Assembly: GCF_003182485.1 (NCBI RefSeq)
Contig: NZ_QGTX01000001.1
Coordinates: 2,744,001 to 2,808,000 of the forward strand
Source: Geodermatophilus normandii
GTDB taxonomy: Bacteria > Actinomycetota > Actinomycetes > Mycobacteriales > Geodermatophilaceae
Reading direction: 5' to 3'
DNA: 64,000 nt
The notes below the pieces were generated by a model that was not told the DNA's origin, ran no database searches, and worked only from the letters and a program-made list of their open reading frames with translations. The translations under genes and the position numbers were made by a program. Each line of letters starts with the position of its first letter. Positions within the stretch are counted from its first letter, which is position 1. Of this stretch, positions 9,953 through 19,458 are shown one piece after another.

Positions 9953-10234
9953 TCAGCGGACCTCGACGCCCCGCCAGAAGGCGACCCGGCCGGCGATCTC
10001 CCTGGCCGCGTCCTTGGGCTCGGGGTAGTACCAGGCCGCGTCGGGGTTGACCTGCCCGTCGACCTCGAGGGAGAGGTAGGACGCCTCGCCCTTCCACGGG
10101 CAGGTGGTGTGCGTCGAGGACGGGCGCAGCACGTCCTCGCGCACCGACGCACGCGGGAAGTAGGCGTTGCCCTCGACGGTGACGATGTCGTCGGACTCGG
10201 CGATGACGGTCCCGTTCCAGGTGGCTGTGGTCAT
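9953..10234 (-). CDS. DUF427 family protein
   Basis: 93-residue protein starting MTTATWNGTVIAESDDIVTVEGNAYFP and containing THTTCPWKGEASYLSLEVDG, hallmarks of the DUF427 beta-barrel family. These proteins are widespread in actinobacteria and bacteria at large; the function is unassigned. The length is complete for the family. ATG 10234 is followed by a good frame to the stop at the palindromic repeat. No partner gene. Confidence 0.85.
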   Translation of the reverse strand: MTTATWNGTVIAESDDIVTVEGNAYFPRASVREDVLRPSSTHTTCPWKGEASYLSLEVDGQVNPDAAWYYPEPKDAAREIAGRVAFWRGVEVR

Positions 10235-10383
10235 GAGGTGATCGTCCTCCGCGGCGGTGCCCGACGGCACCCTGTCGTGTGCCATCCGACCGTCCCCCAC
10301 AGGCGTACCGACGGGACGGCTGGGCATGACTCGGGGGAGCGCCGAGCGCGCCGTCCGGCCCGCCGAACCCGAGGAGTCCCGCC

Positions 10384-10623
10384 GTGTCCCAGGCTGCCCG
10401 TCCACCCGACCCCGACGACCCGCGGCGCGGGATGCGGGTGCGGCCCCAGCGCGGCCGCGCCATGTTCTTCGGCACCTTCGTCGGCCTGATCGTCCTGGTC
10501 TTCGCGATCATCCTGCTGGTCAGCCAGTGCGCCAACAGCGACGGCGACCAGGGCGGCGACGACAACGCCACCGGTCTCCCCGTGGTCGTCGAGCAGCCCG
10601 GCTCCGCCCTGCTCGCCACCTGA
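10384..10623 (+). CDS. 79-residue single-pass membrane protein
   Basis: Begins VSQAARPPDPDDPRRGMRVRPQRGRAM, then one transmembrane helix (FFGTFVGLIVLVFAIILLVS, about 28-47), then an acidic outer tail. The basic segment before the helix predicts the N-terminus inside. GTG 10384 has GAGGAG upstream. Unknown function; small orphan gene between DUF427 and the LppU-like gene. Confidence 0.6.
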   Translation: MSQAARPPDPDDPRRGMRVRPQRGRAMFFGTFVGLIVLVFAIILLVSQCANSDGDQGGDDNATGLPVVVEQPGSALLAT

Positions 10624-10737
10624 CCCGCGAGGGGGACGCCGCGGCGCGTCCTCCTGACCTGCACGGACGTCGTGTGTGAAGGTGCCCGCCGGACCGGATG
10701 CCGCCCTGGCGCCGGTCGGAGCACCGAGGAGCACGAC

Positions 10738-11320
10738 ATGACCGAACCGGGACAGCCCGGCACCCAGCCGCCGGCCGGGGGCCCGCAGCCCGGCCAGCCC
10801 GTCCCGTCGCAGGGCGCGCCGTACCCCGGGGCCGGCCCGCGGGCGCGTGGCAGCCGCCGGCCGGGGCCCGCCGCAGGGCGGCCACCCCGGCGGCTGGGGC
10901 CAGCCCCAGCCCGGCCAGCCCGGGTTCGGCCAGCCCCAGCCCGGCCAGCCCTTCGGTCAGCCCGGCTCGTTCGGTGGGCCGGCCCCGGCGCCGGCCAAGC
11001 CCGGGAAGGGCCGGAAGATCGGCAGCGTCGTGGCGGCGGTCGCCGTCGCGGGCGGCGTCGCCGCGTTCCGGTTCATCGACTTCGGCGCCCCCGAGGTCGG
11101 CGACTGCATCACCTCCGAGGGCACCTCGTACGAGACCGTCGGCTGCGACGACTCCGGGGCCGAGGCCCGCATCGTCGGGGTCATCGACGAGAAGGTGACG
11201 GAGAGCGAGTTCTACGAGTCCAGCTACCAGCCCTGCGGCGACTTCCCCACCACCACGCAGGTGCTGTGGAGCGGGGAGACCGGCGGCGAGGGCACCGTCT
11301 ACTGCGCCGAGGACGTCTGA
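10738..11320 (+). CDS. LppU/SCO3897-like Pro/Gly-rich membrane protein (two apparent frame breaks, 10830-10880)
   Basis: N-terminal half is Pro/Gln/Gly-rich and low-complexity (MTEPGQPGTQPPAGG..., GFGQPQPGQPFGQP). Then a short hydrophobic segment and a globular outer domain with four cysteines (VGDCI, VGCDD, QPCGD, VYCAED), a pattern of the LppU/SCO3897 family of actinobacterial envelope proteins. Start and end lie in different frames: losing one C in CCGCGGG and one G in CCGGGGCCC explains both shifts, and adding them back gives a continuous Pro-rich linker. ATG 10738 follows GAGGAGCACGAC. It ends at a strong terminator. Function unknown; a surface lipoprotein-like or sensor role is inferred. 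Confidence 0.6.
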
Positions 11321-11336
11321 CCGCGCCCCGACGCGT

Positions 11337-11375
11337 CACGAGCGCCCCGCCGGCACCGCCGGCGGGGCGCTCGTG
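11337..11375. terminator. 17-bp perfect hairpin terminator
   Basis: CACGAGCGCCCCGCCGG pairs with CCGGCGGGGCGCTCGTG around a CACCG loop. It is placed between convergent genes and can end transcription from both sides. Confidence 0.85.
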
Positions 11376-11385
11376 CGTCGAGGGG

Positions 11386-11769
11386 CTAGCGCTCGAGGAG
11401 GGCGAAGGTGGCCACGGCGTGCGCGATGCCCTTGCCCTCCTGCTCGACGTCGGCCTCGCAGATGGTCAGGTGCTCCCCGCGGGTGCGCACCCGCCCGCGC
11501 ACCTCGAGCCGGCCGGGCGTCCCGGGGCGCAGGTAGGTGACGGTGAGCTGGCTGGTGGCGGGCACCTCGCCGTCGCCGGTGGTGGTGCGCACGGCCTGTC
11601 CCATCACGGTGTCGACCAGGGTGGCGACGACGCCGCCGTGCAGGGTGCCCGCCGGGTTGAGGTGCTCGTCGCGGACCTCGAACCCCAGCGTCGCCTCGCC
11701 GTCGCCGGTGTCCTCGACCGTCACCCCGAGCCGCCCGGCGAACCCGCCGGGGACCGCGTCGTCTGCCAT
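11386..11769 (-). CDS. PaaI-type hotdog-fold thioesterase
   Basis: 127-residue cytosolic acyl-CoA thioesterase. The hotdog signature NPAGTLHGGVVATLVDTVMG (about 41-60) carries the Gly-Gly turn and the catalytic Asp of the PaaI/YdiI group, followed by TYLRPGTPGRLEVRGRV. It hydrolyses acyl- or aroyl-CoA; the exact substrate cannot be read from sequence. ATG 11769 (MADDAVPGG) was preferred over an upstream ATG in the same frame because homologous domains begin close to FAGRLGV. No operon partner. Confidence 0.85.
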   Translation of the reverse strand: MADDAVPGGFAGRLGVTVEDTGDGEATLGFEVRDEHLNPAGTLHGGVVATLVDTVMGQAVRTTTGDGEVPATSQLTVTYLRPGTPGRLEVRGRVRTRGEHLTICEADVEQEGKGIAHAVATFALLER

Positions 11770-11849
11770 GCGGCGGCGGTACCCGGCCTCGCACTCCCCA
11801 CGCCCGGGAAGCCCCACGGACGGCGGGACCGCCGTTATGGTCCGCCGCC

Positions 11850-12401
11850 GTGGCGAGGCGACGGAGGACGTGGATCTGGTCGGCGGCGGCGGTCGTGGTG
11901 GCGGCGCTGGCCGCCGTCACGCTGGTCTGGTTCCAGCCGCAGAAGCTCTTCTACGACGAGCGGGTCGACGAGGGCCTGCCCTCGGCCGCGGCGGAGGAGA
12001 CCCCGGCCGGCGACGGCGGGGGAGCGGTCATCACCGTGGCGCCCTCCGGCCCGGTCGACCTCGCCAGCGGCGCGTTCGTCTCCCGCGAGCACGAGACCGT
12101 GGGCACCGCGCGGGTGGTCCGCCTGCCCGACGGGCAGGTCGTCGTCCGGCTCGAGGGCTTCGAGACCTCCAACGGCCCGGCGCTCTACGTCTACCTGTCG
12201 CAGAACCCGGCCACCGGCGAGGAGGCGGCCTTCGACGAGCAGTTCGTCGACCTCGGCCCGCTCAAGGGCAACGTCGGCGACCAGAACTACGTCGTGCCCG
12301 AGGGCGTCGACGCCACCGGCTACACCAGCGTCGTCATCTGGTGCGACCGCTTCGACGCCGCCTTCGGTGCCGCCGACCTCGGCCCCGCCGCCATGGCCTG
12401 A
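11850..12401 (+). CDS. DM13 domain membrane-anchored protein
   Basis: 183 residues. N-terminal signal anchor (WIWSAAAVVVAALAAVTLVWF, about 8-28), then an extracellular DM13 domain from about 75, with VDLASGAFVSREHETVGTARVVRLPDGQVVVRLEGFETSNGPALYVYLS and the late CDRF. DM13 is a cytochrome-like fold proposed to hold a redox-active cysteine. GTG 11850 with TATGGT eight bases upstream suggests a leaderless transcript. Likely an extracytoplasmic redox or adhesion accessory protein; the physiological partner is unknown. Confidence 0.8.
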   Translation: MARRRRTWIWSAAAVVVAALAAVTLVWFQPQKLFYDERVDEGLPSAAAEETPAGDGGGAVITVAPSGPVDLASGAFVSREHETVGTARVVRLPDGQVVVRLEGFETSNGPALYVYLSQNPATGEEAAFDEQFVDLGPLKGNVGDQNYVVPEGVDATGYTSVVIWCDRFDAAFGAADLGPAAMA

Positions 12402-12405
12402 CCCC

Positions 12406-12852
12406 TCAGGCGGGCTCGCGGCGCATCGGCACGTGCGGGATGCCGTCCTCGACGTAGCCGGGGCCGCTGAGCCGGAAGCCGAAGCGCTCGTACCAGCCCT
12501 GCAGGTGCGCCTGGGCGCCGAGCGTGATCGCCCGGCCCTCGCAGAGCCGGATCCCCTCCTCCATCAGCCGGGCGGCCAGGCCGCGGCCGCGCGCGCTCGC
12601 CGCGGTGGCCACGCGGCCGATCGCGCGGGTCTCGCCGTCGTCGAGGACCCGGATGGTGGCGAGGACCTCGCCGTCCTCCTCGAACCACAGGTGCAGCGTC
12701 GCCGGCTCCGGATCGCGGCCGTCGAGCTCGGGATAGGGGCACTGCTGCTCGACCACGAAGACGTCGACCCGCAGCCGGCAGAGGGCGTAGACCTCGAACG
12801 GGGTCAGGTCGGCGAAGGGGGCCGTGCGCAGGGTCGGCTGGTCGGCGGTCAC
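12406..12852 (-). CDS. GNAT family N-acetyltransferase, ElaA-like
   Basis: 148 residues, beginning VTADQPTLRTAPFADLTPFEVYALCRLRVDVFVVEQQCPYPELDGRD, the conserved opening of ElaA-type GNATs. The acetyl-CoA loop RVATAASARGRGLAARLMEEG is present, as is the late QAHLQGWYERFGF. It transfers an acetyl group to an unidentified amine. The GTG start at 12852 lies just upstream of the ABC permease stop on the same strand, leaving only 20 bases, so it may be the last gene of that transcript. Confidence 0.87.
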   Translation of the reverse strand: MTADQPTLRTAPFADLTPFEVYALCRLRVDVFVVEQQCPYPELDGRDPEPATLHLWFEEDGEVLATIRVLDDGETRAIGRVATAASARGRGLAARLMEEGIRLCEGRAITLGAQAHLQGWYERFGFRLSGPGYVEDGIPHVPMRREPA

Positions 12853-12872
12853 GGCTGTCGTTGTAGCCGACG

Positions 12873-13727
12873 TCAGTTCCGCGTGCGGTAGCGGCGCACG
12901 GTCAGCGGGCCGAGGACGGCGACCAGCGCGGCCGCCCAGACCAGCACGAGGACGACGTCGGAGCCGGCGACCTCGCCGTGCACCAGCCCGCGCACCGCGC
13001 TGACCAGGGAGCTGACCGGGTTCACCTCGACGGCGGCCTGTAGCCAGCCGGGCATCGTGGCGGGATCGACGAAGATGTTGCTGCCGAAGGTCAGCGGCGT
13101 GATCACCAGCATGCTCCAGCCCATCACCGCGTTCGGCGTGCGCACCACGAGCGCCAGGTAGGTCCAGATCCAGCCGAGCGCGAAGGCGAACACCAGCAGC
13201 AGGGCCACCGCGGCGAGGACGCCGGCCGGCCCGCCCTCCGGCCGGAACCCCAGCGCGAGGCCCAGCCCCAGCACCACGGCCGAGGCGAGGGCGAACCGGA
13301 CGACGTCGCCGAGCAGGGCGCCGACCAGCGCGCTGGGCCGCCAGACCGGCAGCGAGCGGATGCGGTCGAAGACGCCCTTCTCGATGTCGGTGTTGAGCGC
13401 CACCCCGGTGTACATCGTGATCATGAGGATGCTCTGCACGAGGATGCCCGGGAGGAAGAACTGCAGGTAGCGGTCGACCGAGCCGGCCAGCGCGCCGCCG
13501 AACAGGTACGTGAAGATCAGCGTCAGCATCACCGGGAAGACGGTGACGTCGAACAGCTGCTCCGGGACGTACTTGATCCGCAGCAGCGTCCGCCAGCCGA
13601 AGGTCGCCGACGCCGCCAGCGGGCCCTGCGGCCTCGGGCGGTCGGCCGACCCGAGGGCCGCGAGGACCGCGGCGGTGTCCGGCGCGGTGGCCTCGGCGGT
13701 GGCGGGCGCGGTCGAGGTGGCGGTCAT
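12873..13727 (-). CDS. ABC-2 type exporter permease, DrrB-like
   Basis: 284-residue membrane protein with about six helices (for example [25 protein letters not shown] and [34 protein letters not shown]). The latter is the DrrB/ABC-2 signature before the long periplasmic-side loop. Partner of the ATPase immediately upstream: the ATG overlaps the ATPase stop by four bases (ATGA), so translation is coupled. Probable drug, lipid or polyketide efflux; the substrate cannot be told. Confidence 0.87.
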   Translation of the reverse strand: MTATSTAPATAEATAPDTAAVLAALGSADRPRPQGPLAASATFGWRTLLRIKYVPEQLFDVTVFPVMLTLIFTYLFGGALAGSVDRYLQFFLPGILVQSILMITMYTGVALNTDIEKGVFDRIRSLPVWRPSALVGALLGDVVRFALASAVVLGLGLALGFRPEGGPAGVLAAVALLLVFAFALGWIWTYLALVVRTPNAVMGWSMLVITPLTFGSNIFVDPATMPGWLQAAVEVNPVSSLVSAVRGLVHGEVAGSDVVLVLVWAAALVAVLGPLTVRRYRTRN

Positions 13728-14755
13728 CGCGGGTCCTCCGGAGCGGGGGTGCCGGTGCTGTCGGCGGGCCGGCCGGTCAGGGCGAGGAAGACCTCGTCGA
13801 GGCTCGGCTGCCCGAGGGCGAACTGCGCCAGCGGGATGCCGGCGGTCTCCAGGGCGGTGAGCGCCCGGGCCGCTGGGGCGGCGTCCCGCACCGAGGCCGT
13901 GAGGGCCGCGGGGTCGGCGTCCGCGGTGACCGGGACGGCCAGGACGCGCTCGAGCAGCGCGCGGGCGGTGCCGCGGTCCTCCGGGTCGGCCACCCGCACG
14001 TGCAGCGTGCCCGAGCCCACCGACGCCTTGAGCTGCCCGGGCGTGCCCTCGGCGATCACCCGGCCGGCGTCGATGACGGAGATGCGGTCGGCGAGCTGGT
14101 CGGCCTCGTCGAGGTACTGGGTGGTCAGCAGCACCGTCGTCCCGCCGCGGACGAGCGCGCGGACGACGTCCCACACCTGGTTGCGGCTGCGGGGGTCCAG
14201 GCCGGTGGTCGGCTCGTCGAGGAAGACCAGGTCGGGCCGGACGACGATGCCGGCGGCGATGTCGATGCGCCGTCGCATCCCGCCGGAGTAGTGCTTCACC
14301 TGCTTGCCGGCCGCCTCGGTGAGGCCGAAGGCGGCCAGCAGCTGGTCGGTGCGCTGGCGCGCGGCGGCCCGCGAGTAGCCCAGCAGCCGGGCGAGCAGCA
14401 GCAGGTTCTCCGCGCCGCTGAGCATCTCGTCCAGGGAGGCGAACTGGCCGGTCAGGCTGACCCGGCCGCGGACGGCGTCGGCGTCGGTGACGACGTCGTG
14501 GCCGAAGACCCGCGCCGATCCGCCGTCGGGCGGGAGCAGGGTGGCCAGCATCCGGATCGTGGTCGTCTTGCCCGCCCCGTTGGGGCCGAGGAAGCCGTGC
14601 ACGCCGCCCCGGGGGATCTGCAGGTCGACGCCGGCCACGGCGGTCGTGGCGCCGAAGCGCTTGACCAGGCCGACGGCCTCGATCGCCAGGACCCCGCTGT
14701 CGCCGCCGGTCGCCTGTCCACCGGCCGGCGCCGCGTCGCCGACGTACGCCGTCAC
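13724..14755 (-). CDS. ABC transporter ATPase, DrrA-like
   Basis: About 343 residues. Walker [12 protein letters not shown]-loop [10 protein letters not shown], signature HYSGGMRRR, Walker [14 protein letters not shown]-loop replaced by the DrrA-type TTQYLDEAD, and a C-terminal DrrA domain ending [14 protein letters not shown]. Drives export through the coupled DrrB-like permease. GTG 14755 ([10 protein letters not shown]) has GGGGTGGGG upstream and was preferred to the longer frame from 14842, whose extra residues look like non-coding leader. Divergent from the iron importer across an iron box; no evidence that the exporter is iron-controlled. Confidence 0.87.
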   Translation of the reverse strand: MTAYVGDAAPAGGQATGGDSGVLAIEAVGLVKRFGATTAVAGVDLQIPRGGVHGFLGPNGAGKTTTIRMLATLLPPDGGSARVFGHDVVTDADAVRGRVSLTGQFASLDEMLSGAENLLLLARLLGYSRAAARQRTDQLLAAFGLTEAAGKQVKHYSGGMRRRIDIAAGIVVRPDLVFLDEPTTGLDPRSRNQVWDVVRALVRGGTTVLLTTQYLDEADQLADRISVIDAGRVIAEGTPGQLKASVGSGTLHVRVADPEDRGTARALLERVLAVPVTADADPAALTASVRDAAPAARALTALETAGIPLAQFALGQPSLDEVFLALTGRPADSTGTPAPEDPR

Positions 14756-14867
14756 GTGCCCCACCCCCTGCCTCCGAGTCGGGTGCCCGCACGGTGCCGC
14801 ACGGGTCCGACAGTCCGGACCGGCCGAGGGGAGGGGAGTCATCGGTCCCGCGCCGCGACGCGTCTGT

Positions 14868-14886
14868 TTAGGTGTGCCTACCCTGG
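14868..14886 (+). promoter_or_regulatory. IdeR/DtxR iron box over the fbpA promoter
   Basis: TTAGGTGTGCCTACCCTGG matches the 19-bp IdeR consensus (TTAGGTTAGGCTAACCTAA) strongly in its left half. TACCCT inside it fits a -10 element, with a start of transcription near 14891 and GGGAGG before the GTG at 14926. Iron-loaded IdeR bound here would block the promoter. The ideR gene itself is in the window at 62146-62853. Confidence 0.8.
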
Positions 14887-14925
14887 GCTGCTGCCGGACA
14901 GCCGTCGACGTCTGTGGGAGGACCC

Positions 14926-15948
14926 GTGACCAGGCCCGGGCGGGCGACCGCCGTTGTTGTCTCCGCCGTCTGTCTGTCCGGCGCGCTGGCCGCCTGCGGC
15001 AGCGCCGGGGCGTCCGGCTCGGAGGCGCTCACCGTGTACAGCGCGCAGCACGAGAGCCTGGTGCGCACGATGCTCGAGGGCTTCACCGAGGAGACGGGCA
15101 TCGAGGTGGAGTTCCGCGACGGCAACGACGCCGAGCTCGCCAACCAGATCGTGCAGGAGGGTGAGGCCTCGCCGGCCGACGTCTTCCTCACCGAGAACAG
15201 CCCGTCGATCGCCGTGCTCGACCGCGAGGGGCTGCTGGCTCCACTGGACGAGTCGACGCTCGGCCAGGTCGGTGAGCAGTTCCGGCCCTCGTCGGGGACC
15301 TGGACCGGCTTCGCCGCCCGCTCGACCGTGCTGGTGTACGACCCGGCCGCGCTGTCGGAGGACGAGCTGCCGGCGTCGATCCTGGAGCTGGCCGACCCGG
15401 CGTGGGAGGGCCGCATCGGCATCGCCGCCGGTGGCGCGGACTTCCAGGCGATCGTCGCGGCGGTCCTGGCGCTGCACGGCGAGGACGCCACGCGGGCCTG
15501 GCTCGAGGGGCTGGAGCGCAACGCCGGCGTCTACCAGAGCAACACCGCGGTGATGGTGGCCGCCGACGAGGGCGAGATCGACGCCGGCGTCATGTACCAC
15601 TACTACTGGTACCGCGACCAGGCCGAGGGCGGCCTCAAGGGCGACGACGCCCGGCTGCACTTCTTCGGCGGGCAGGACGCGGGGGCCTTCCTCAGCGTCT
15701 CCGGCGCCGGGGTCCTCCGGTCGTCCGACCGGCCCGAGGACGCACAGCGGCTCGTCGCCTGGCTGACCGGGCGGGAGGCGCAGGAGCGGCTGGCCGAGAG
15801 CACCGCCCTCGAGTACGCCGTCGGCACCGGCGTCGCCTCGGCCGGGGCACTGCCCCCGCTCGACGGGCTGGGGGCGCCGGCCGTCGACCCCGGCTCCCTC
15901 GACCAGGACCGGGTCACCGAGCTCATGCAGGAGGTGGGGTTGCTCTGA
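14926..15948 (+). CDS. fbpA: Fe(III) ABC transporter substrate-binding lipoprotein
   Basis: 340 residues. Signal peptide with lipobox LAAC (Cys24), so the mature protein is a membrane-anchored lipoprotein outside the cell. The fold start [19 protein letters not shown] and the late tyrosine cluster MYHYYWYRD are typical of the FbpA/FutA ferric-binding group, where paired tyrosines bind iron. First gene of a three-gene importer, with an iron box in its promoter. GTG 14926 has GGGAGG eight bases upstream. Delivers ferric iron to the FbpB/FbpC complex. Symbol assigned by similarity. Confidence 0.88.
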   Translation: MTRPGRATAVVVSAVCLSGALAACGSAGASGSEALTVYSAQHESLVRTMLEGFTEETGIEVEFRDGNDAELANQIVQEGEASPADVFLTENSPSIAVLDREGLLAPLDESTLGQVGEQFRPSSGTWTGFAARSTVLVYDPAALSEDELPASILELADPAWEGRIGIAAGGADFQAIVAAVLALHGEDATRAWLEGLERNAGVYQSNTAVMVAADEGEIDAGVMYHYYWYRDQAEGGLKGDDARLHFFGGQDAGAFLSVSGAGVLRSSDRPEDAQRLVAWLTGREAQERLAESTALEYAVGTGVASAGALPPLDGLGAPAVDPGSLDQDRVTELMQEVGLL

Positions 15949-15977
15949 GCGTCGCCCCCTCCGCCCGCCCCGGTCCC

Positions 15978-17530
15978 GTGACCCCGGCCGCGCGGGGCCG
16001 GCGCGCGCCCGCGGCGCGCCGCTCCCCGGTGACGGTGCTGCTGGCCGTCGCCGTCGCGGCCCTCGCGCTGCTGCCCCTGGTGCACATCGCGGTGGCCGCG
16101 GTCGACGTCGGCTGGAGCGGGGTCGCGGAGCTGGTGTTCCGGCGGCGGGTGGCCGACCTCCTGGGCAACACCCTCCGGCTGGTCGCCGGTGCCGTGGCCG
16201 TGTGCACGGTGCTGGGCGTGGGCGCGGCCTGGCTCGTGGAGCGCACCGCCCTGCCCGGCCGCCGGGGATGGCACGTGCTGCTCGTCGCGCCGCTGGCGCT
16301 GCCGGCCTTCGTCAGCAGCTCGGCGTGGATCTCCCTGCTGCCCGGGCTGGACACCTACGGCGGCGCCCTGCTCGTGGTGTCGCTGGCCTACGCGCCGTTC
16401 GTGTACCTGCCCGCGGTCGCCGCCTTCCGCGGCCTGGACCCGGCGCTGGAGGAGACCGCCCGGGGCCTGGGCCTGTCGAGCTGGGCGGTGTTCCGGCGGG
16501 TGCAGCTGCCCCAGCTCCGGGTGGCCGTGCTCGGCGGTGCACTGCTGGTCGCCCTGCACGTGCTCGCCGAGTTCGGCGCCCTGGCGATGCTGCGCTACCC
16601 GACCTTCACCACGGCCGTCTACGACCAGTACCGGGCCACGTTCAACGGCGCGGCCGCCACCATGCTGGCCGGGGTCCTGGTGCTGCTGTGCCTGGTGCTG
16701 CTCCTGGCCGAGATCCGGCTGCGGGGCGCCCGCGGCTACGCCCGCACCGGGGCCGGCGCCGCCCGCCAGCCGCGCCCCGTCCGCCTCGGGGTGCTCACCG
16801 GTCCCGCCCTGCTGGCCCTCGCCACGGTGGTCGGGCTGGCGCTGCTCGTGCCGGTGGGCGCGCTGGTGTCCTGGTTCGCGACCGGCACCTCGGCGCGGGT
16901 CGACTGGGCGGTCCTGGCCGCCACCACCGGGACGACGCTCGCCCTCGCCGCCGGGGCCGCGGCGGTCACCACCGCGCTGGCCCTGCCGACGGGCTGGCTC
17001 GCCGTCCGCCGCCGGGGACCGCTGGCCACCCTGCTCGAGCGCACCACCTACCTGGGCAGCGCGGTACCGGCGATCGTCGTGGCCCTCGCGCTCGTGACGG
17101 TCAGCATCCGGTTGCTGCCGGGCCTCTACCAGACCGTCCCGGTGCTGCTGGCCGCCTACGCCGTCCTTTTCCTGCCCCGGGCGATCGTGACGGTGCGCGC
17201 GGCGGTCGAGCAGTCGCCACCGGTGCACGACGACGTCGCGGCCTCCCTCGGCGTCCCGGCGCCGGCGCGGCTGTGGCGGGTGACCCTGCCGCTGCTGGCC
17301 CCCGGGATCGGGGCGGGGCGGCGCTGGTGTTCCTGGCGGTGGTCACCGAGCTCACCGCCACGCTGCTGCTCGCGCCGACCGGCACCGAGACCCTGGCGAC
17401 GGCGTTCTGGTCGGCCAGCAGCGCCCTGGAGTACGGCGCCGCCGCGCCCTACGCCGTCGTCATGGTCCTGCTCTCGGCACCGGCCACGGTGCTCCTCTCC
17501 CGCGACGTCCGACGAGGTCTGACCACATGA
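15978..17530 (+). CDS. fbpB: Fe(III) ABC transporter permease (frame broken near 17315)
   Basis: Two-lobe permease of about 517 residues with roughly 12 helices and two EAA loops ([24 protein letters not shown] and [27 protein letters not shown]), as in FbpB/SfuB. At GGGGCGGGGCGGCG (about 17311-17320) one G appears to be missing: reading resumes in the next frame as [21 protein letters not shown] and ends at 17530, overlapping fbpC by four bases. Both sides are conserved, so a consensus error is more likely than loss of function. Start uncertain; GTG 15978 is the first plausible codon, 30 bases after fbpA. Confidence 0.8.
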
Positions 17531-18591
17531 GCGCGCTGACCGTCACCGGCCTGGCGAGGTCCTACGGCCGCACCCCGGTGCTCACCGGGGTGGACCTGCA
17601 CGTCCCCAGCGGGACGACGACCGCGCTGCTCGGCCCCTCCGGCTGCGGGAAGACGACGCTGCTGCGCATCGTGGCCGGCTTCGACGACCCCGACGCCGGG
17701 ACGGTCGAGCTCGGCGGCCGGGTGGTGGCCGGCGCCGGCCGCGGGGTGCCCGCCCGCCGGCGCGGCATCGGGTTCGTCCCCCAGGAGGGCGGGCTGTTCC
17801 CGCACCTGAGCGTGGCCGGCAACGTCGCCTTCGGCCTGCCCCGCCGGCTGCGCCGCGACCGCGCGCGGATCGCCGGGCTGCTCGCGTTGGTGGGCCTCGA
17901 CGTGGCGCTCGCCGACCGCGCTCCGCACCAGCTCTCCGGCGGCCAGCAGCAGCGGGTCGCGCTGGCGCGCGCGCTGGCCCCCGAGCCGTCGCTGGTGCTG
18001 CTCGACGAGCCGTTCTCCTCCCTCGACGCCGCGTTGCGGGAGGACACCCGCCGCGCCGTCGTGGAGGCACTGCGGACCACCGGCGCGACCGCCGTCCTCG
18101 TCACGCACGACCAGGCCGAGGCGCTGTCGACCGCCGACCAGGTCGCGGTCATGCGCGGTGGCACCCTCGCCCAGCTCGCCGACCCGCGGACGCTGTACCG
18201 CGAGCCCCGGGACCTGGACGTGGCGGCCTTCGTCGGGGAGGCCGTGGTCCTCGACGGGGTGGCCGCCGCGGGCCGGGTGACCTCCGAGCTGGGGGAGCTG
18301 ACCCTGGGCAGGCCCTGCCCGGACGGGCCCGTCCGGGTGCTGCTGCGCCCCGAGCAGCTGCGGCTGGCCGGCGGTCCCGGCGTCCCCGCGCGCGTGTGCG
18401 GGATCGACTTCTACGGGCACGACGCCCGGGTCGAGCTGCAGCTGTCCTCGGGACTGCGGGTCAGCGCGCGCGCCGAGGGCGCGGACCTGCCGGTCCCCGG
18501 GTCGCAGGTGACCGTCGCCGTCCGGGGCGCGGCGGTGCCGTTCCCGGCCGTCCCGTCGGGAGGCCGCCCGGAGGTGCCGGCACCCGCCTGA
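17527..18591 (+). CDS. fbpC: Fe(III) ABC transporter ATP-binding protein
   Basis: 354 residues. Walker [10 protein letters not shown] (about 37-45), Q-loop [14 protein letters not shown], signature [15 protein letters not shown], Walker [14 protein letters not shown]-loop [10 protein letters not shown]. The C-terminal TOBE-like region (about 235-345) is usual for FbpC/PotA. Powers ferric iron uptake through FbpB. ATG 17527 overlaps the permease stop (ATGA), so the two are translationally coupled. Same iron-box transcript as fbpA. Confidence 0.9.
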   Translation: MSALTVTGLARSYGRTPVLTGVDLHVPSGTTTALLGPSGCGKTTLLRIVAGFDDPDAGTVELGGRVVAGAGRGVPARRRGIGFVPQEGGLFPHLSVAGNVAFGLPRRLRRDRARIAGLLALVGLDVALADRAPHQLSGGQQQRVALARALAPEPSLVLLDEPFSSLDAALREDTRRAVVEALRTTGATAVLVTHDQAEALSTADQVAVMRGGTLAQLADPRTLYREPRDLDVAAFVGEAVVLDGVAAAGRVTSELGELTLGRPCPDGPVRVLLRPEQLRLAGGPGVPARVCGIDFYGHDARVELQLSSGLRVSARAEGADLPVPGSQVTVAVRGAAVPFPAVPSGGRPEVPAPA

Positions 18592-18629
18592 TGCCGCGGC
18601 CCCGGGGGGACCTGGGCGCCGGCCGTGGG

Positions 18630-18648
18630 TTAGGTGTGCCTAAGCTCA
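18630..18648 (+). promoter_or_regulatory. Second IdeR/DtxR iron box, before the aldolase operon
   Basis: TTAGGTGTGCCTAAGCTCA shares its first 13 bases exactly with the box at 14868. TAAGCT (18641-18646) fits a -10 hexamer and leaves only 8 bases to the GTG start, so the operon is probably leaderless and repressed by iron-loaded IdeR. It lies 38 bases after the fbpC stop, so read-through from fbpABC is also possible. Confidence 0.8.
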
Positions 18649-18654
18649 CGACCC

Positions 18655-19458
18655 GTGGACCTCCTCCTCTTCTCCGTGGACCCCGTCTGGGGGCGCGACG
18701 TGGTCGCGGCCGGCGCGGCCGGGATCGTCGTCGACTGGGAGCGCCGCGGGAAGCACCGCCGGCAGGCCGGCGAGGGCACCCAGATCAACGCCGACACCCT
18801 CGAGGACCTCGTCCGCATGCGCGCGGCCACCGACGGCCGGCTGCTGTGCCGGGTCAACGCCGCCGGTCCCTGGACCGCGCGCGAGGTCGCCGAGGCCGTC
18901 GCGGCGGGGGCCGACGAGGTCCTGCTGCCGATGGTGCGCACGCCCGAGGAGGTCGACCGCACGCTGGACCTGGTCGCCGGCCGCTGCGGGCTGGGCATCC
19001 TCGTGGAGACGCAGGACGCCGTCGACCGGGTCGCCGAGCTCGCCCGGCGGCCGCTGTCGCGCATCTACGTCGGGCTCAACGACCTGCGCATCGACCGGCG
19101 GTCGCAGGAGCTGTTCCGGCCGCTGGTCGACGGGACCGTCGACGCCGTGCGCGCCGCCGTGGGGACGCGCTTCGGCGTCGGCGGGCTGACCCTGCCCGGC
19201 GGCGGGTTCCCCGTGCCGGGGATGCTGCTGGCCGCGGAGCTGGTCCGGCTGCGCACCGACTTCACCTTCCTCCGCCGCTCGTTCACCGCGGACATGGCCG
19301 GGCGCGACCCCGCCGTCGAGGTGCCGCGGCTGCTCGCGGCGCTGGCCGACCTGTCCGACGCCGACGCCGCCACCGCAGCGGAGCGGCGTGCCGGCTTCGT
19401 GGCGGCGGTGGAGGGGACGGCGGCCGTCGACGGGCTGCGGGTCGCCCAGCCGGCGTGA
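18655..19458 (+). CDS. HpcH/HpaI-family aldolase (iron-box controlled)
   Basis: 267-residue cytosolic TIM-barrel protein of the HpcH/HpaI aldolase / citrate lyase beta-like superfamily. Seen: ADEVLLPMVRTPEEVDRTLD, GLGILVETQDAV with the metal-ligand Glu, and YVGLNDLRIDRRS with the Asp. The family makes or breaks C-C bonds next to pyruvate, oxaloacetate or acyl-CoA. SbnG, a citrate-forming member, serves siderophore synthesis in Staphylococcus, which is the closest functional analogy for an iron-regulated member; no siderophore synthetase is seen nearby. The stop overlaps the next start (GTGA). The substrate is unknown. Confidence 0.75.
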   Translation: MDLLLFSVDPVWGRDVVAAGAAGIVVDWERRGKHRRQAGEGTQINADTLEDLVRMRAATDGRLLCRVNAAGPWTAREVAEAVAAGADEVLLPMVRTPEEVDRTLDLVAGRCGLGILVETQDAVDRVAELARRPLSRIYVGLNDLRIDRRSQELFRPLVDGTVDAVRAAVGTRFGVGGLTLPGGGFPVPGMLLAAELVRLRTDFTFLRRSFTADMAGRDPAVEVPRLLAALADLSDADAATAAERRAGFVAAVEGTAAVDGLRVAQPA